From contig PTKH01000006.1 in the NCBI GenBank assembly GCA_002937655.1, positions 1 to 61,001 of the forward strand: a DNA stretch of 61,001 bases. The letters are read 5' to 3'. A program made the position numbers and the translations under genes. Within the stretch, counting starts at the first letter, position 1; every line of letters starts with the position of its first letter. The notes below the pieces were generated by a model, which saw only the letters and a list, made by a program, of their open reading frames with translations, had not been told where the DNA came from and made no database searches. Source of the DNA: Alphaproteobacteria bacterium MarineAlpha9_Bin3 (GTDB lineage: Bacteria; Pseudomonadota; Alphaproteobacteria; TMED109). This document shows positions 9,930 through 18,844 of the stretch, piece after piece.

Positions 9930-10640
9930 ATGATAATAAAAAGTCAAATTTTAAAAAAAATATACGTTATATGTTTATTTTTTTTATTTTGTTTACCTAG
10001 TTATAGTTCAGATTTACAGAAAGATTTAATAACTCTTGAAAATTACCTTAATTCCTTTGAAAATATGTCATTTGTTTTTGAACAAAGTGATAATAATCAA
10101 AAAGAAATAGGATGGATGTTATTACAAAAACCAGATAAGTTAAGGATAGAATATGAAGGGGACAATGATTTAATAATAATTGCTAATACTTCTTATTTAA
10201 TCTTATATAAAGCAAAAGATGATATTATAACTAGCTTATCAAATACTGGCCCGTGGAACCTTTTAACAAAAAAAAATATTAAAATTACGACCAATCTAAA
10301 TGACAAGTATGCCAATGTTTATTTAGAGGCAACTAGACACTTTTCTATGAAAGAAAATAATTATATTATATATTATATTTATATGAAAGATGAAAGCGGT
10401 CAATTTAACATTCCTATTTTATTGAATACTTCTCTAAACCCCTTTAAAATAGAAGGGTGGGAAATATCTAATAACTCAGATCAAATAAGTGTTAAAGTTA
10501 TTGAAGTTTTAAAGCTTAATGAAGAAATTATTAGCTCAGATATGTTTTTTTTATCTGAAAAAAATAGAGAAGAGGGGAATGTATGGCTTAGCCCTTTCAA
10601 AAAAGACAATATAATTCGAAGACCTGAATATCGGAATTAA
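9930..10640 (+). CDS. lolA: Outer-membrane lipoprotein carrier LolA
   Basis: 236 aa. The N-terminal signal peptide (KKIYVICLFFLFCLPSYSS) cleaves near residue 27. The LolA half-barrel pattern follows: FEQSDNNQKEIGWMLLQKPDKLR, then strands with YLILYKAKDD. It shuttles lipoproteins through the periplasm to the outer membrane. It sits 7 nt after ftsK, the usual ftsK-lolA pair. It ends 5 bp from the convergent regulator gene. Confidence 0.88.
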   Translation: MIIKSQILKKIYVICLFFLFCLPSYSSDLQKDLITLENYLNSFENMSFVFEQSDNNQKEIGWMLLQKPDKLRIEYEGDNDLIIIANTSYLILYKAKDDIITSLSNTGPWNLLTKKNIKITTNLNDKYANVYLEATRHFSMKENNYIIYYIYMKDESGQFNIPILLNTSLNPFKIEGWEISNNSDQISVKVIEVLKLNEEIISSDMFFLSEKNREEGNVWLSPFKKDNIIRRPEYRN

Positions 10641-10645
10641 ATTCG

Positions 10646-11287
10646 TCAGAGTATTTTTTGTTTTAAAACATATCCGTTAGCTGTTGTTTCTAGATTAAAA
10701 ATATTTTCATCATTATTATAAATTTTCTTTCTTAACCTCCATATATGCGTTTTAATGGTATTAGAATTGGCGTTTGACGAATAACCCCAAACCTGTTTAA
10801 GTAAAAAATCTTCTTTCAAGGTATTATTTAAATTTTTATATAATATTAATAATAACCTTGCTTCAAGATTAGTAAGATTAATTAAATTATTTTTTTCATC
10901 TGAAAGTGTCTTTAAATTTTGGTCAAAATTAAACTTCCCTACCTTAATTGTAGAGTTAATATTATTAAAATTTGAATTACTAAAATAGGGCATTAAAGCG
11001 TTATGCAATGTATTCTTATCTATAGGTTTTTGATAAAAATGCATAAATGAATTATATGCATTTGCTTCAGATAAATTTTCTACAACACAAAAAATTGGTA
11101 TATCCACTTTAGATCTATCTTTTAAACTTTTTATGTGAATTCTTTTACCCTTATTAATAATATTTTCATCTATAAGCAAGGCTATGGTCTTGCTAGTAAT
11201 TTTATCTTTTACTTCAGAATAATCCCTTATTAAAATAGCGTTGATATTAATAGAAAATATAATGGATGCCAGCGCTTCAGAAATCAC
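10646..11287 (-). CDS. OmpR-family response-regulator-like protein with degenerate receiver
   Basis: 213 aa from GTG 11287. The C-terminal winged helix (about 125-213) is typical of OmpR/PhoB: NLTNLEARLLLILYKN, then the recognition helix SNTIKTHIWRLRKKI and the wing TTANGYVL. The N-terminal half is receiver-like, with a candidate phospho-Asp in IALLIDENI and the conserved Lys in YQKPID. The first beta strand appears only if the frame is extended upstream: IFDIIVCSTD is encoded in frame at 11288-11320. That extension has no ATG, GTG or TTG after the yggS stop, only ATT at 11332 or ATA at 11341. In that strand the usual Asp-Asp acidic pair is replaced by Ser-Thr, so phosphorylation is doubtful. 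It follows yggS on the same strand with no kinase nearby. Confidence 0.78.
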   Translation of the reverse strand: MISEALASIIFSININAILIRDYSEVKDKITSKTIALLIDENIINKGKRIHIKSLKDRSKVDIPIFCVVENLSEANAYNSFMHFYQKPIDKNTLHNALMPYFSNSNFNNINSTIKVGKFNFDQNLKTLSDEKNNLINLTNLEARLLLILYKNLNNTLKEDFLLKQVWGYSSNANSNTIKTHIWRLRKKIYNNDENIFNLETTANGYVLKQKIL

Positions 11288-11341
11288 ACTGTCAGTACTA
11301 CAAACTATAATATCAAATATTTCATTTTTAATTTTTACTAT

Positions 11342-12025
11342 CTATATTTCTCCATCTTTGCGTTCACCAAAAATCTTAGTTCCAATCCTTATTGAGGTTG
11401 CCCCCAAATATATTGCCATTTCGAAATCTTTGCTCATGCCCATACTAATATTTTTAATATTAGATTCTTTCGCAATATTTGATAGTAAGGCAAAATAAGG
11501 TGCAGGATTTTCCCCATAAGGAGGTATAGCCATTACTCCTTTAATATTAAGCCCATACTCATTACAGTTTCTAATAAATTTTTTTGCTTCAGAAGGGCGG
11601 CATCCGTGTTTTTGTTTTTCTTCACCTATATTAACTTGAACATATATTTTTGGAAAATTTTTAGATTTGTTCATATTTTTTTTAAGCTCTACAGCTATCT
11701 TTTCTCTATCTAAAGTCTCTATAATATCAAATATTTTTATTGCATCTTTTACTTTATTTGATTGCATAGGACCTATCATATGCAAAACAGTTTTAGGGTA
11801 TTGTTTTTTTATCTCTGGCCACTTTCGGATTGCTTCCTGAACTTTGTTTTCTCCAAAAGATATTTGTCCTAACATAGCTGCCTGACATATAAATGTAGAC
11901 TCTATAGTCTTACTCACTGCAACTAATTTGATATTTTTTTCAGAAACTTTAGCTAATTTACAAGCATTTCTAATTTCTTCTTTTACTTTTTTTATGTTAT
12001 TTAAAATTTTATTTTTTTCATTCAT
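11342..12025 (-). CDS. PLP homeostasis protein YggS/PLPBP
   Basis: 227 aa. It is the YggS fold: LVAVSKT with the PLP lysine at 39, FGENKVQEA, HMIGPMQSNKVKDA, VNIGEEKQKHGC, and near the C-terminus MGMSKDFEMAI and GATSIRIGTKIFGER. This non-enzymatic PLP carrier buffers cytoplasmic vitamin B6. Its TAG stop is immediately followed by the open frame of the regulator gene, suggesting co-transcription. Confidence 0.94.
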   Translation of the reverse strand: MNEKNKILNNIKKVKEEIRNACKLAKVSEKNIKLVAVSKTIESTFICQAAMLGQISFGENKVQEAIRKWPEIKKQYPKTVLHMIGPMQSNKVKDAIKIFDIIETLDREKIAVELKKNMNKSKNFPKIYVQVNIGEEKQKHGCRPSEAKKFIRNCNEYGLNIKGVMAIPPYGENPAPYFALLSNIAKESNIKNISMGMSKDFEMAIYLGATSIRIGTKIFGERKDGEI

Positions 12026-12099
12026 ATATAATTCTATCTTATTTATTTGTAATATTGTTATTGTTTAAATTATTATTAACTAAATTAGTGATTAAAGAA

Positions 12100-12702
12100 A
12101 TGATAAATAATAAATTTGTAAATACTACAAGGTCTATTTCTTTTAATTATAAAAGAAAGAAATTTTATAAAAGAAATATGAGGCCTCCATATTTATGGTT
12201 TTTTACTGATATAAAGAAAACACAACGTCCATTAACAATAATAAAAATACTGCCAAAGGAATCAGGCGTAGTTATAAGAAATTATTCTCATACTGAGCAA
12301 ATTGATATACGTGAAATAAAAAAATACAGACATAGTCGAATCCTAACTATACTTGCTGCTGGTGAATATACAAAGCATAACTATGTAGATGGTGTTCATT
12401 ACCCACGTTGGCTACAATCTTATAATATTAAAACTAATGTTATAAAATCAATATCTGTACATGGAGGTAAAGATATTAGAAAAAGCATTAATCTCAAGGC
12501 TAACTTGGTTTTTATTGCACCTATTTTTAAGACCACGTCTCATAAAAAACAAAATTGCCTGGGTGTAATTAAACTAGGTCTTTTAGCAAAACTATATAAA
12601 GTTCCGGTAATCGCCCTAGGGGGTATTAATGAGCATAATGTTTCCAGGCTTAAAGGCCTGCCTATTTTAGGTTGTGCCGGTATAGATGTTTTTATTAAGT
12701 AA
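12100..12702 (+). CDS. Thiamine-phosphate-synthase/TenI-like protein
   Basis: About 200 aa. The fold is recognisable: LWFFTDIKKTQ, then DGVHYPRW, SVHGGKDIRKSINL, FIAPIFKTTSHKK and ALGGINEHN near the C-terminus. This corresponds to the alphaproteobacterial ThiE-like paralogue with a basic N-terminal extension (KRKKFYKR here). The ThiE hallmarks are weakened: the GQ(E/D)D motif is replaced by DGVHYP and the SxH signature is SVHGG. Thiamine phosphate synthesis is therefore uncertain. ATG 12100 is preferred over TTG 12055; Met42 (12178) would remove the basic extension. It has no TPP riboswitch or thi neighbours. Confidence 0.7.
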   Translation: MINNKFVNTTRSISFNYKRKKFYKRNMRPPYLWFFTDIKKTQRPLTIIKILPKESGVVIRNYSHTEQIDIREIKKYRHSRILTILAAGEYTKHNYVDGVHYPRWLQSYNIKTNVIKSISVHGGKDIRKSINLKANLVFIAPIFKTTSHKKQNCLGVIKLGLLAKLYKVPVIALGGINEHNVSRLKGLPILGCAGIDVFIK

Positions 12703-12739
12703 ATAGAGAAAAATATTACAAAAAGCTAGCCAAATTGTT

Positions 12740-12757
12740 TGTTGCATTTTTACAACA
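12740..12757. promoter_or_regulatory. 18-bp palindrome upstream of porin 1 (shared with porin 2 region)
   Basis: TGTTGCATTTTTACAACA: imperfect dyad TGTTGCA-N4-TACAACA centred about 94 bp before the porin -10. The same arms with a different 4-bp centre recur at 28963-28980. The position suits an activator or repressor site. The cognate regulator is unknown. Confidence 0.55.
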
Positions 12758-12839
12758 TTCTTTAAAAATATTCTTTTAATTCTTTTTTTTTCATTGCTAC
12801 ATACTATTTACCCACGGTAATATCTATATTAAGCATTTT

Positions 12840-12848
12840 TGCTATAAT
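12840..12848 (+). promoter_or_regulatory. Extended -10 promoter of porin 1
   Basis: TGCTATAAT: perfect -10 hexamer TATAAT (12843-12848) preceded by the TGn extension. No good -35 lies 17 bp upstream, which fits an extended -10 promoter. Transcription would start about 12855, giving a very short leader containing GGAGG (12861-12865) before ATG 12872. Confidence 0.6.
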
Positions 12849-12871
12849 ATATTGTTCTTTGGAGGATAACT

Positions 12872-13996
12872 ATGAACAAATTTTTAATAACTTTAGCTAC
12901 TATAGTAGCTTTTGCACTAAGTAGTGTTGCACATGCTGAAATGAAAATCAGTGGCTTCTTGCAACAAATAATTGGTGCTGGAGACGAAGTAGATGGCGGT
13001 GTTACATACAAATTTAACAGATTTTCATTTGGTGCTGACACTACTATTGATAATGGTTGGACAGTAGGTGGTTCATTTGCTGCTGAATTTGGTAATATGG
13101 CCGCTGGCGGAATGTCAGGATATTTACCTACATCTAACTCAATGTACATACAAACAGATATGGCAACAGTAACAATCGGTTCTACTGGTGATGCGGTTAC
13201 AAATTTAATTCCACGTATTGGTAATATGGCTCCAGGCGGCGGACATGATGCTGGTTACCAGTTCTTGTTTGACGGTGGTGCTATTGCTAATAATGGTGTT
13301 AACTATGCAGAAGCATATTATGCTATGGCTGCAAACAGAATTAATATAGCATTACCTTCAGTAAATGGTTTCAGTGTTCAAGCTACATACACACCAGACA
13401 TGGGCATTAACTCAGGTTCAGGTATTAGCAGAACTGCTGCTAATGCAGATGTAAGCACTAGTCACGGTGAAACTACTCACGTAGCTGTTTCATATAGTGG
13501 TGAAATGGACGGCATGTCTTATACTATAGGTATAGGTTCTATTAATGGTAATAGTATCGGTACTTTAGGTTCAGGCACAACTTCATCAAATAATGACTTA
13601 TCTTCTATTGCTGGTGCAATTAAAGTAACAATGGGTAACATTGCTATGGGTATCCATGCCTTTGATAATGGCGATAGTTGGGGTCAAAGTGAAGACGCTG
13701 ATAAAGCAAGTCACTCTGGTTACACAGTAATGGCTACTTATAATATGGGTAACATTACAGTTGGTGCTGGTTTTGCACATGAAGAAAAAGCTTTAGGTAC
13801 CAGAGGTGCTACAACTACGCAAGCTGGTAATTTAGTTGCAGAAGATTCTATTACAGTACTTGGTATTGGATATAACATGGGTGGTGGCGTAAGCACTAAC
13901 CTTCAACTATCTAATATAGATCATACTGATGGAGATCACGCTACAACAGAAGCAGATCCTCAAGTTCTATTTGCTAATATTTCTTTAGGATTTTAA
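12872..13996 (+). CDS. General porin, outer-membrane beta barrel (porin 1)
   Basis: 374 aa. A clear signal peptide MNKFLITLATIVAFALSSVAHA cleaves before EMKISGF. The mature protein is rich in alternating polar/hydrophobic strands and Gly, ending LFANISLGF with the terminal Phe needed by BamA. This is the Gram-negative trimeric porin type for passive uptake of small hydrophilic solutes. Codon use favours GGT, GCT and ACT more than neighbours. Together with GGAGG, an extended -10 and a perfect terminator, this points to very high expression from a monocistronic unit. Selectivity cannot be predicted. Confidence 0.9.
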   Translation: MNKFLITLATIVAFALSSVAHAEMKISGFLQQIIGAGDEVDGGVTYKFNRFSFGADTTIDNGWTVGGSFAAEFGNMAAGGMSGYLPTSNSMYIQTDMATVTIGSTGDAVTNLIPRIGNMAPGGGHDAGYQFLFDGGAIANNGVNYAEAYYAMAANRINIALPSVNGFSVQATYTPDMGINSGSGISRTAANADVSTSHGETTHVAVSYSGEMDGMSYTIGIGSINGNSIGTLGSGTTSSNNDLSSIAGAIKVTMGNIAMGIHAFDNGDSWGQSEDADKASHSGYTVMATYNMGNITVGAGFAHEEKALGTRGATTTQAGNLVAEDSITVLGIGYNMGGGVSTNLQLSNIDHTDGDHATTEADPQVLFANISLGF

Positions 13997-14029
13997 TCTT
14001 AAGTAAAAATTAGTAAGTTAAACTAAATT

Positions 14030-14068
14030 AAAAGAGACAGTATAAAATTTTACTGTCTCTTTTTTTTT
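14030..14068 (+). terminator. Strong intrinsic terminator after porin 1
   Basis: A perfect 13-bp stem, AAAAGAGACAGTA (14030-14042) and TACTGTCTCTTTT (14051-14063), with an 8-nt loop, runs into a continuing T tract to 14068. It is the strongest terminator in the window and isolates the porin from the leuS cluster. Confidence 0.92.
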
Positions 14069-14155
14069 GTCTTATGTTAAACATCTGTTGATTTTCATAT
14101 AGTATAGATGTAAATCTATATACTATTATATTAAGAATTTATAGGTTATAAATAT

Positions 14156-14725
14156 ATGCTTTTTAAGATTAAAAATTTATTTTTTGTATGTTTTGCAGCA
14201 TTAGCTTGTTTAATTTTTACTAACAGCTGTTCTTTAGAAGATGCAGAAATAGTAAGAGCGCCTCCACCTGAAGATTTAGTAATTAAAAGAGAAAGAGAGA
14301 GAAGAGAAGCTTTAGGTGCTAAAGAAGATGATAGTTTTGTTGGGAATTTATTTAAAGACATAACTGGTTTAGGGAAAGAAAAAAAATCCTCTGGAGGAGC
14401 TGGCATAGCTGTAAATACATTTCTATGGAGGGCGTCATTAGATTCTTTATCCTTTATGCCTCTCCTCTCTGCTGATCCATTTGGAGGTGTTATTATTACT
14501 GACTGGTATTCTACTTCTCCTACCTCCAAAGAAAAATTTAAAGTTGTGGCTTACATATTAGATAAAGAATTAAGAGTAGATGCTTTAAAGGTTTCTGTTT
14601 TTAAGAGACTAAAAAATGAAGAGGGCGATTGGGTAGATTCTAAAGGCAACTCAGCTTTAAAAAATAAAGTTGAAGATGCAATTCTGACGAAAGCTAGAAA
14701 ATATAAAATACAAAGTATAAAATAA
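14156..14725 (+). CDS. DUF3576 lipoprotein
   Basis: 189 aa. The signal peptide ends in a lipobox FTNSC (Cys25), so it should be lipidated. The rest matches DUF3576: AVNTFLWRASLDSLSFMPL, SADPFGGVIITDWYS, then EKFKVVAYILDKELRVDALKV-type strands. The family is restricted mainly to alphaproteobacteria and usually sits directly before leuS, as here (30-nt gap). Its role is unknown. An envelope function linked to the LptE encoded downstream is only an inference. Confidence 0.87.
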   Translation: MLFKIKNLFFVCFAALACLIFTNSCSLEDAEIVRAPPPEDLVIKRERERREALGAKEDDSFVGNLFKDITGLGKEKKSSGGAGIAVNTFLWRASLDSLSFMPLLSADPFGGVIITDWYSTSPTSKEKFKVVAYILDKELRVDALKVSVFKRLKNEEGDWVDSKGNSALKNKVEDAILTKARKYKIQSIK

Positions 14726-14755
14726 TTAGCCTTTATATAGAGGATTATTTCAGGA

Positions 14756-17332
14756 ATGCAAAAGCCTTATATAGCAAAAAAGATAGAAACAAAGTGGCAA
14801 AAAGAATGGCAAAAGAAGAATGTCTATCGAGCATCTTCTAAAAATGATAAAAAGAATTACTATGTTTTGGAAATGTTTCCATATCCATCAGGAAAAATTC
14901 ATATGGGCCATGTACGAGTTTATACCTTAGGAGATGTGCTTGCAAGATATAAAAGATGTTCAGGATATAATGTGCTACACCCTATGGGTTGGGATGCATT
15001 TGGTATGCCTGCCGAAAATGCCGCTTTTGAAAATAAAATACATCCCGCAGTATGGACAAAGCAAAATATAGATAACATGCGAACACAACTTAAAGCAATG
15101 GGTTTAAGTTATGATTGGGATTTAGAATTTGCCACTTGCGACCCACTATACATAGAATGCCAACAAAAAATATTTTTAGACTTTTATAAAAACAACTTGG
15201 CCTATAGGAGAAAAGCCTGGGCAAATTGGGACCCAGTTGACCAAACTGTACTTTCTAACGAACAAGTAATTGATGGGAAAGGCTGGAGATCTGGCGCAAA
15301 AGTAGAGAGAAGAAAACTGCCTCAATGGTTTTTTAAAATAACAGAGTATGCTGATGACTTGATTGATAGCTTAGATGAATTAAAAAATTGGTCCAATCAA
15401 GTAAAAGTAATGCAAAAAAATTGGATTGGAAGGTCCGAAGGACTAAAAATAGAATTTAAAATAGAAAAAATAAATAAGCAAATAGATGCGGAAAATATCG
15501 AAGTTTATACAACTAGGCCAGATACTATCTATGGAGCAAGTTTTATCGCAATAGCTCCGGATCACCCTATATCAAAATCATTAGCCGCTAGTAATAAAGA
15601 ATTACAAAGATTTATATCTGAGTGCAATCAAATTGGAACATCAGAAGAAGCTCTAGAAAAAGAAGAAAAAAAAGGTTTTAATACTTTAATAAAAGTATTC
15701 CATCCCCTTGAAGAAGGAAAATTCTTGCCAGTTTATGTCGCTAACTTCGTGCTTATGAGTTACGGAACAGGCGCTATATTTGGTGTTCCTGCTCATGACC
15801 AAAGGGATTTAGATTTTGCTAATAAACTCAACTTGCCTATAAAAGTAGTAGTAAAAGACACAAGTAATAAATCTGAAAAAATAAGTAAAGTAGCTTTTAC
15901 AGGTGATGGAGAAATTATAAATTCAGGTGTTCTAAATGGAATGAATACCTCGGAAGCAAAATCTCACGTAATGAATCTTATTGAAAATAAGAAAATAGGT
16001 AAGAGGTCAAAACAATTTAGACTTCATGATTGGTGTGCTTCGAGACAAAGATATTGGGGATGTCCAGTGCCCATAATTTTATGTGATGAATGCGGAATAG
16101 TACCTGTTCCTATTACTCAACTTCCTGTTTTATTACCTGAAGATGTTACTTTTGATAAAATAGGCAATCCTTTAGATTATCATGAAGATTGGAAATCTGT
16201 TAAGTGTCCTAAGTGTAATAAAAATGCAAAGAGAGAAACACAAACATTCGATACTTTTGTTGACTCTTCATGGTATGCTCTCAGATATCCAGCACCCAAT
16301 TCTAAAGAACCTATTGATAAAAAAGAAATGATTAAATGGAGCCCTCCAGACCAATATGTAGGTGGAATTGAACATGCAATATTACATTTATTGTATTCTA
16401 GATTTTTTAATAGGGGGTTAAAAAAAACGAAATATGTTGATTTCGATGAGCCTTTTAAAGGTCTTTTTTGCCAAGGTATGGTTTGCCATAAAACTTTTAA
16501 AGGCCCAAATGGATGGGTAGAGCCAGAAAATGTAAGATTTAGAGGTGACAGAGCCTTTCTAAAATCTAGCAACCAAGAACTAAAAATCGGTCGATCTGAA
16601 AAAATGTCAAAATCAAAAAAAAATATCGTAGACCCTATGTCTATTATAGATAAATATGGAGCAGATACAGCAAGATTATTTATGTTATCAGACTCTCCGC
16701 CAGAAAGAGATCTTGACTGGAGTGAAAATGGCGTAGATGGTTGCTGGAAATATCTTAAAAAAATATGGGGCCATTTTCATAATTATAAGTTTACTCAGCC
16801 TAATTTTTCAATTTTAAAAGATGCTTCTGAACAGCAGAATAAAATAAGAAGAGAAATACATACCTGCATACAAAATACAACGGATAGCATAGAGTCATTT
16901 AGATACAATAGTGCAGTAGCAAGCATCAGAAAACTCTCAAATTTATTACTTAACCTAGATAATATAGACTCAAACTTAATACTAGAACAAATTATATTAG
17001 AAGGATGGCAGTCATATTTGATAATGCTATCGCCAATTACTCCGCATATTGCTGAAGAACTATGGTTGCTTATCAATAAAAAAAGCTCTATTCTGCTTCA
17101 AAAATGGCCAGAAGTTAATAGAGAGCTTCTAAAAGAACAAAAAATAAGAATGGCTATTCAAATAAATGGAAAATTAAAAAATACAATAGAAATAGAACAA
17201 AAAGAAATCAAGGATAGAGCTTTGCAAGAAAGTAAAGCTATGGCTCTAGATAACATAAAAAGTGCTACGACAAAGAAAAAGCCTAAAAAGATTATTGTAA
17301 TTCCAGGTAGAGTAATTAACATTGTACTATAA
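14756..17332 (+). CDS. leuS: Leucyl-tRNA synthetase
   Basis: 858 aa, full length. It is a class I synthetase with the HIGH-type motif HMGH (residues 49-52), a CP1 editing domain with TTRPDTIYGASF, ASRQRYWGCPVPII, a zinc-ribbon region with CDECG and CPKC, and KMSKS (about 619). It charges tRNA-Leu in the cytoplasm. The following lptE overlaps its 3' end by 11 nt. The block DUF3576-leuS-lptE-holA is conserved in alphaproteobacteria. Confidence 0.98.
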   Translation: MQKPYIAKKIETKWQKEWQKKNVYRASSKNDKKNYYVLEMFPYPSGKIHMGHVRVYTLGDVLARYKRCSGYNVLHPMGWDAFGMPAENAAFENKIHPAVWTKQNIDNMRTQLKAMGLSYDWDLEFATCDPLYIECQQKIFLDFYKNNLAYRRKAWANWDPVDQTVLSNEQVIDGKGWRSGAKVERRKLPQWFFKITEYADDLIDSLDELKNWSNQVKVMQKNWIGRSEGLKIEFKIEKINKQIDAENIEVYTTRPDTIYGASFIAIAPDHPISKSLAASNKELQRFISECNQIGTSEEALEKEEKKGFNTLIKVFHPLEEGKFLPVYVANFVLMSYGTGAIFGVPAHDQRDLDFANKLNLPIKVVVKDTSNKSEKISKVAFTGDGEIINSGVLNGMNTSEAKSHVMNLIENKKIGKRSKQFRLHDWCASRQRYWGCPVPIILCDECGIVPVPITQLPVLLPEDVTFDKIGNPLDYHEDWKSVKCPKCNKNAKRETQTFDTFVDSSWYALRYPAPNSKEPIDKKEMIKWSPPDQYVGGIEHAILHLLYSRFFNRGLKKTKYVDFDEPFKGLFCQGMVCHKTFKGPNGWVEPENVRFRGDRAFLKSSNQELKIGRSEKMSKSKKNIVDPMSIIDKYGADTARLFMLSDSPPERDLDWSENGVDGCWKYLKKIWGHFHNYKFTQPNFSILKDASEQQNKIRREIHTCIQNTTDSIESFRYNSAVASIRKLSNLLLNLDNIDSNLILEQIILEGWQSYLIMLSPITPHIAEELWLLINKKSSILLQKWPEVNRELLKEQKIRMAIQINGKLKNTIEIEQKEIKDRALQESKAMALDNIKSATTKKKPKKIIVIPGRVINIVL

Positions 17333-17831
17333 GACAAAATTTTTTAAAAAACTATACATCGCCACGATGCTATTAATTTTATTAAATGCCTGTCAATTTG
17401 AGCCTGTTTATAAAAATAAAAACCTAATATCAAACTTATGTTCAATTAAAGTAAGAGAAATTAAGCCTGCGTCACAAATTTATGAAATCAATTTCAAAAA
17501 TGAATTAGATTATATTCTATGTGATAAAAAAGTAGTTAGTAATGAATATATATTAGATTGGAGTATAGAAAGAAGGTTTAAAGAACTCATTAAATCGGAA
17601 ACAAATTTTACAAGAAGGTTTGAAGAAACTTTAAAAATTAAATTTAATTTATTGGATACAAATAATAATATTATTTATACAGATGAAATTATGTCTAAGG
17701 GCGCTTATAATATATTGGAAGATGAAATAATAAGTACAAAAGCATCGAAAGAATCTCTAAACACTGCGATTTCCCTCAACGCGGCCAGACTTGTACTAGA
17801 TAAAATTTACTTGTTTATGCGTAACAAATGA
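17322..17831 (+). CDS. lptE: LPS-assembly lipoprotein LptE
   Basis: 169 aa. The N-terminus has a basic region (KTKFFKK), a hydrophobic core and a lipobox LLNAC (Cys24), followed by QFEPVYKN, the usual FxPlY motif of LptE. It plugs the LptD barrel and helps insert LPS in the outer membrane. The TTG start at 17322 is chosen because ATG 17367 would leave only seven residues before the lipid cysteine. It overlaps leuS by 11 nt and holA by 4 nt (ATGA). Confidence 0.83.
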   Translation: MYYKTKFFKKLYIATMLLILLNACQFEPVYKNKNLISNLCSIKVREIKPASQIYEINFKNELDYILCDKKVVSNEYILDWSIERRFKELIKSETNFTRRFEETLKIKFNLLDTNNNIIYTDEIMSKGAYNILEDEIISTKASKESLNTAISLNAARLVLDKIYLFMRNK

Positions 17832-18844
17832 AAATTAAAAATTATGAAATAGATAACTTTTGTTCAAGTTCAAATATGAATACTCCTGCTATTTTGATTT
17901 ATGGTGAGGACTACGGATTAAAAAATGAGAGGGTTTCTTTAATTACAAAAAACTATTTAAATAACTCTAAAAATATTATAGACCTTGATGTAAAGTCAAT
18001 TATTTCAGATCCAGAAATTCTAACCACAGAATTAAAATCTATTTCGCTTCTTGCAGATAAAAAAGTTGTGAGAATTCGTGATGCTAATGATAAAATAAGT
18101 TCTATAATAGAAAATAATATCTTTTTTAATCCGAAAGAATGTTTATTAATCTTAATTAGCGAAAGTCTTTCGCCTAGGTCTAAACTAAGGCTTATTTTTG
18201 AAAAACATAAAGAAGCAGTAATTATACCATGTTATAGCGATGATGCGAAAAATATAATAAATATAATTGATAATATATTTAAAAAAGAAAATATTAAAAT
18301 TGATATCAATGCAAAAAAATTGCTGGCCAGCTATCTGGGTGTGGACAGATTAGTAACTAAATCAGAAATTGAGAAAGCAATATTATATTCAGGCAAGACT
18401 AAAGAACTTTCTATAAATGATGTCTCTTCATTCTTGATCGATCAAGCTGCAATAAATATTGATAAGCTATATGACCTAACTTTAACTGGTCACATAAAAC
18501 AAGCATATAAAGTTATTAGCAAGCTACAAAATGAGGGTATTCCAGCTATCCAAATTCTGAGGTCTTTTACAAGACAACTTCAGAACTTATATAATATTAA
18601 ACAAAACATCTTGTTAAAAAATGATATTAATTTTGTTATAGATAATTTTAAGCCTCCAATTTATTTTAAAAGAAAAGATAATATTAGATCACAAATACTA
18701 AAGTGGTCTTTTTCTATGATACAAGACGCTTTAAAGCTATTAGAAAACGCGGAAATAAACTGCAAGAAAGCAAGAAGCAGTCCTAATATTATAACAAAAC
18801 ATACTATTATAAATATAAGCTTGTTATTAAAAAAAGCTCATTAA
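17828..18844 (+). CDS. holA: DNA polymerase III delta subunit HolA
   Basis: 338 aa, the usual length. It fits the clamp-loader delta family by its early ILIYGEDYGLKNERV segment, the DLDVKSI and LLADKKVVRIRDAN strands of the divergent AAA+ core, and the C-terminal helical collar (QILRSFTRQLQNLYNIKQ). It opens the beta clamp during loading. It overlaps lptE by 4 nt, and its stop overlaps the convergent parB stop by 4 nt. Confidence 0.9.
   Translation: MKIKNYEIDNFCSSSNMNTPAILIYGEDYGLKNERVSLITKNYLNNSKNIIDLDVKSIISDPEILTTELKSISLLADKKVVRIRDANDKISSIIENNIFFNPKECLLILISESLSPRSKLRLIFEKHKEAVIIPCYSDDAKNIINIIDNIFKKENIKIDINAKKLLASYLGVDRLVTKSEIEKAILYSGKTKELSINDVSSFLIDQAAINIDKLYDLTLTGHIKQAYKVISKLQNEGIPAIQILRSFTRQLQNLYNIKQNILLKNDINFVIDNFKPPIYFKRKDNIRSQILKWSFSMIQDALKLLENAEINCKKARSSPNIITKHTIINISLLLKKAH

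Noticed and set aside
11288-11325. ATG 11325 plus a frameshift as the regulator start
   Set aside because: That frame (MKYLIL) stops at once at TAG. The upstream receiver strand is already in the GTG frame, so no frameshift is needed.
12055-12099. TPP riboswitch or TTG start before the thiE-like gene
   Set aside because: No conserved TPP-aptamer sequence is visible, and the TTG extension adds only hydrophobic residues of no family match.
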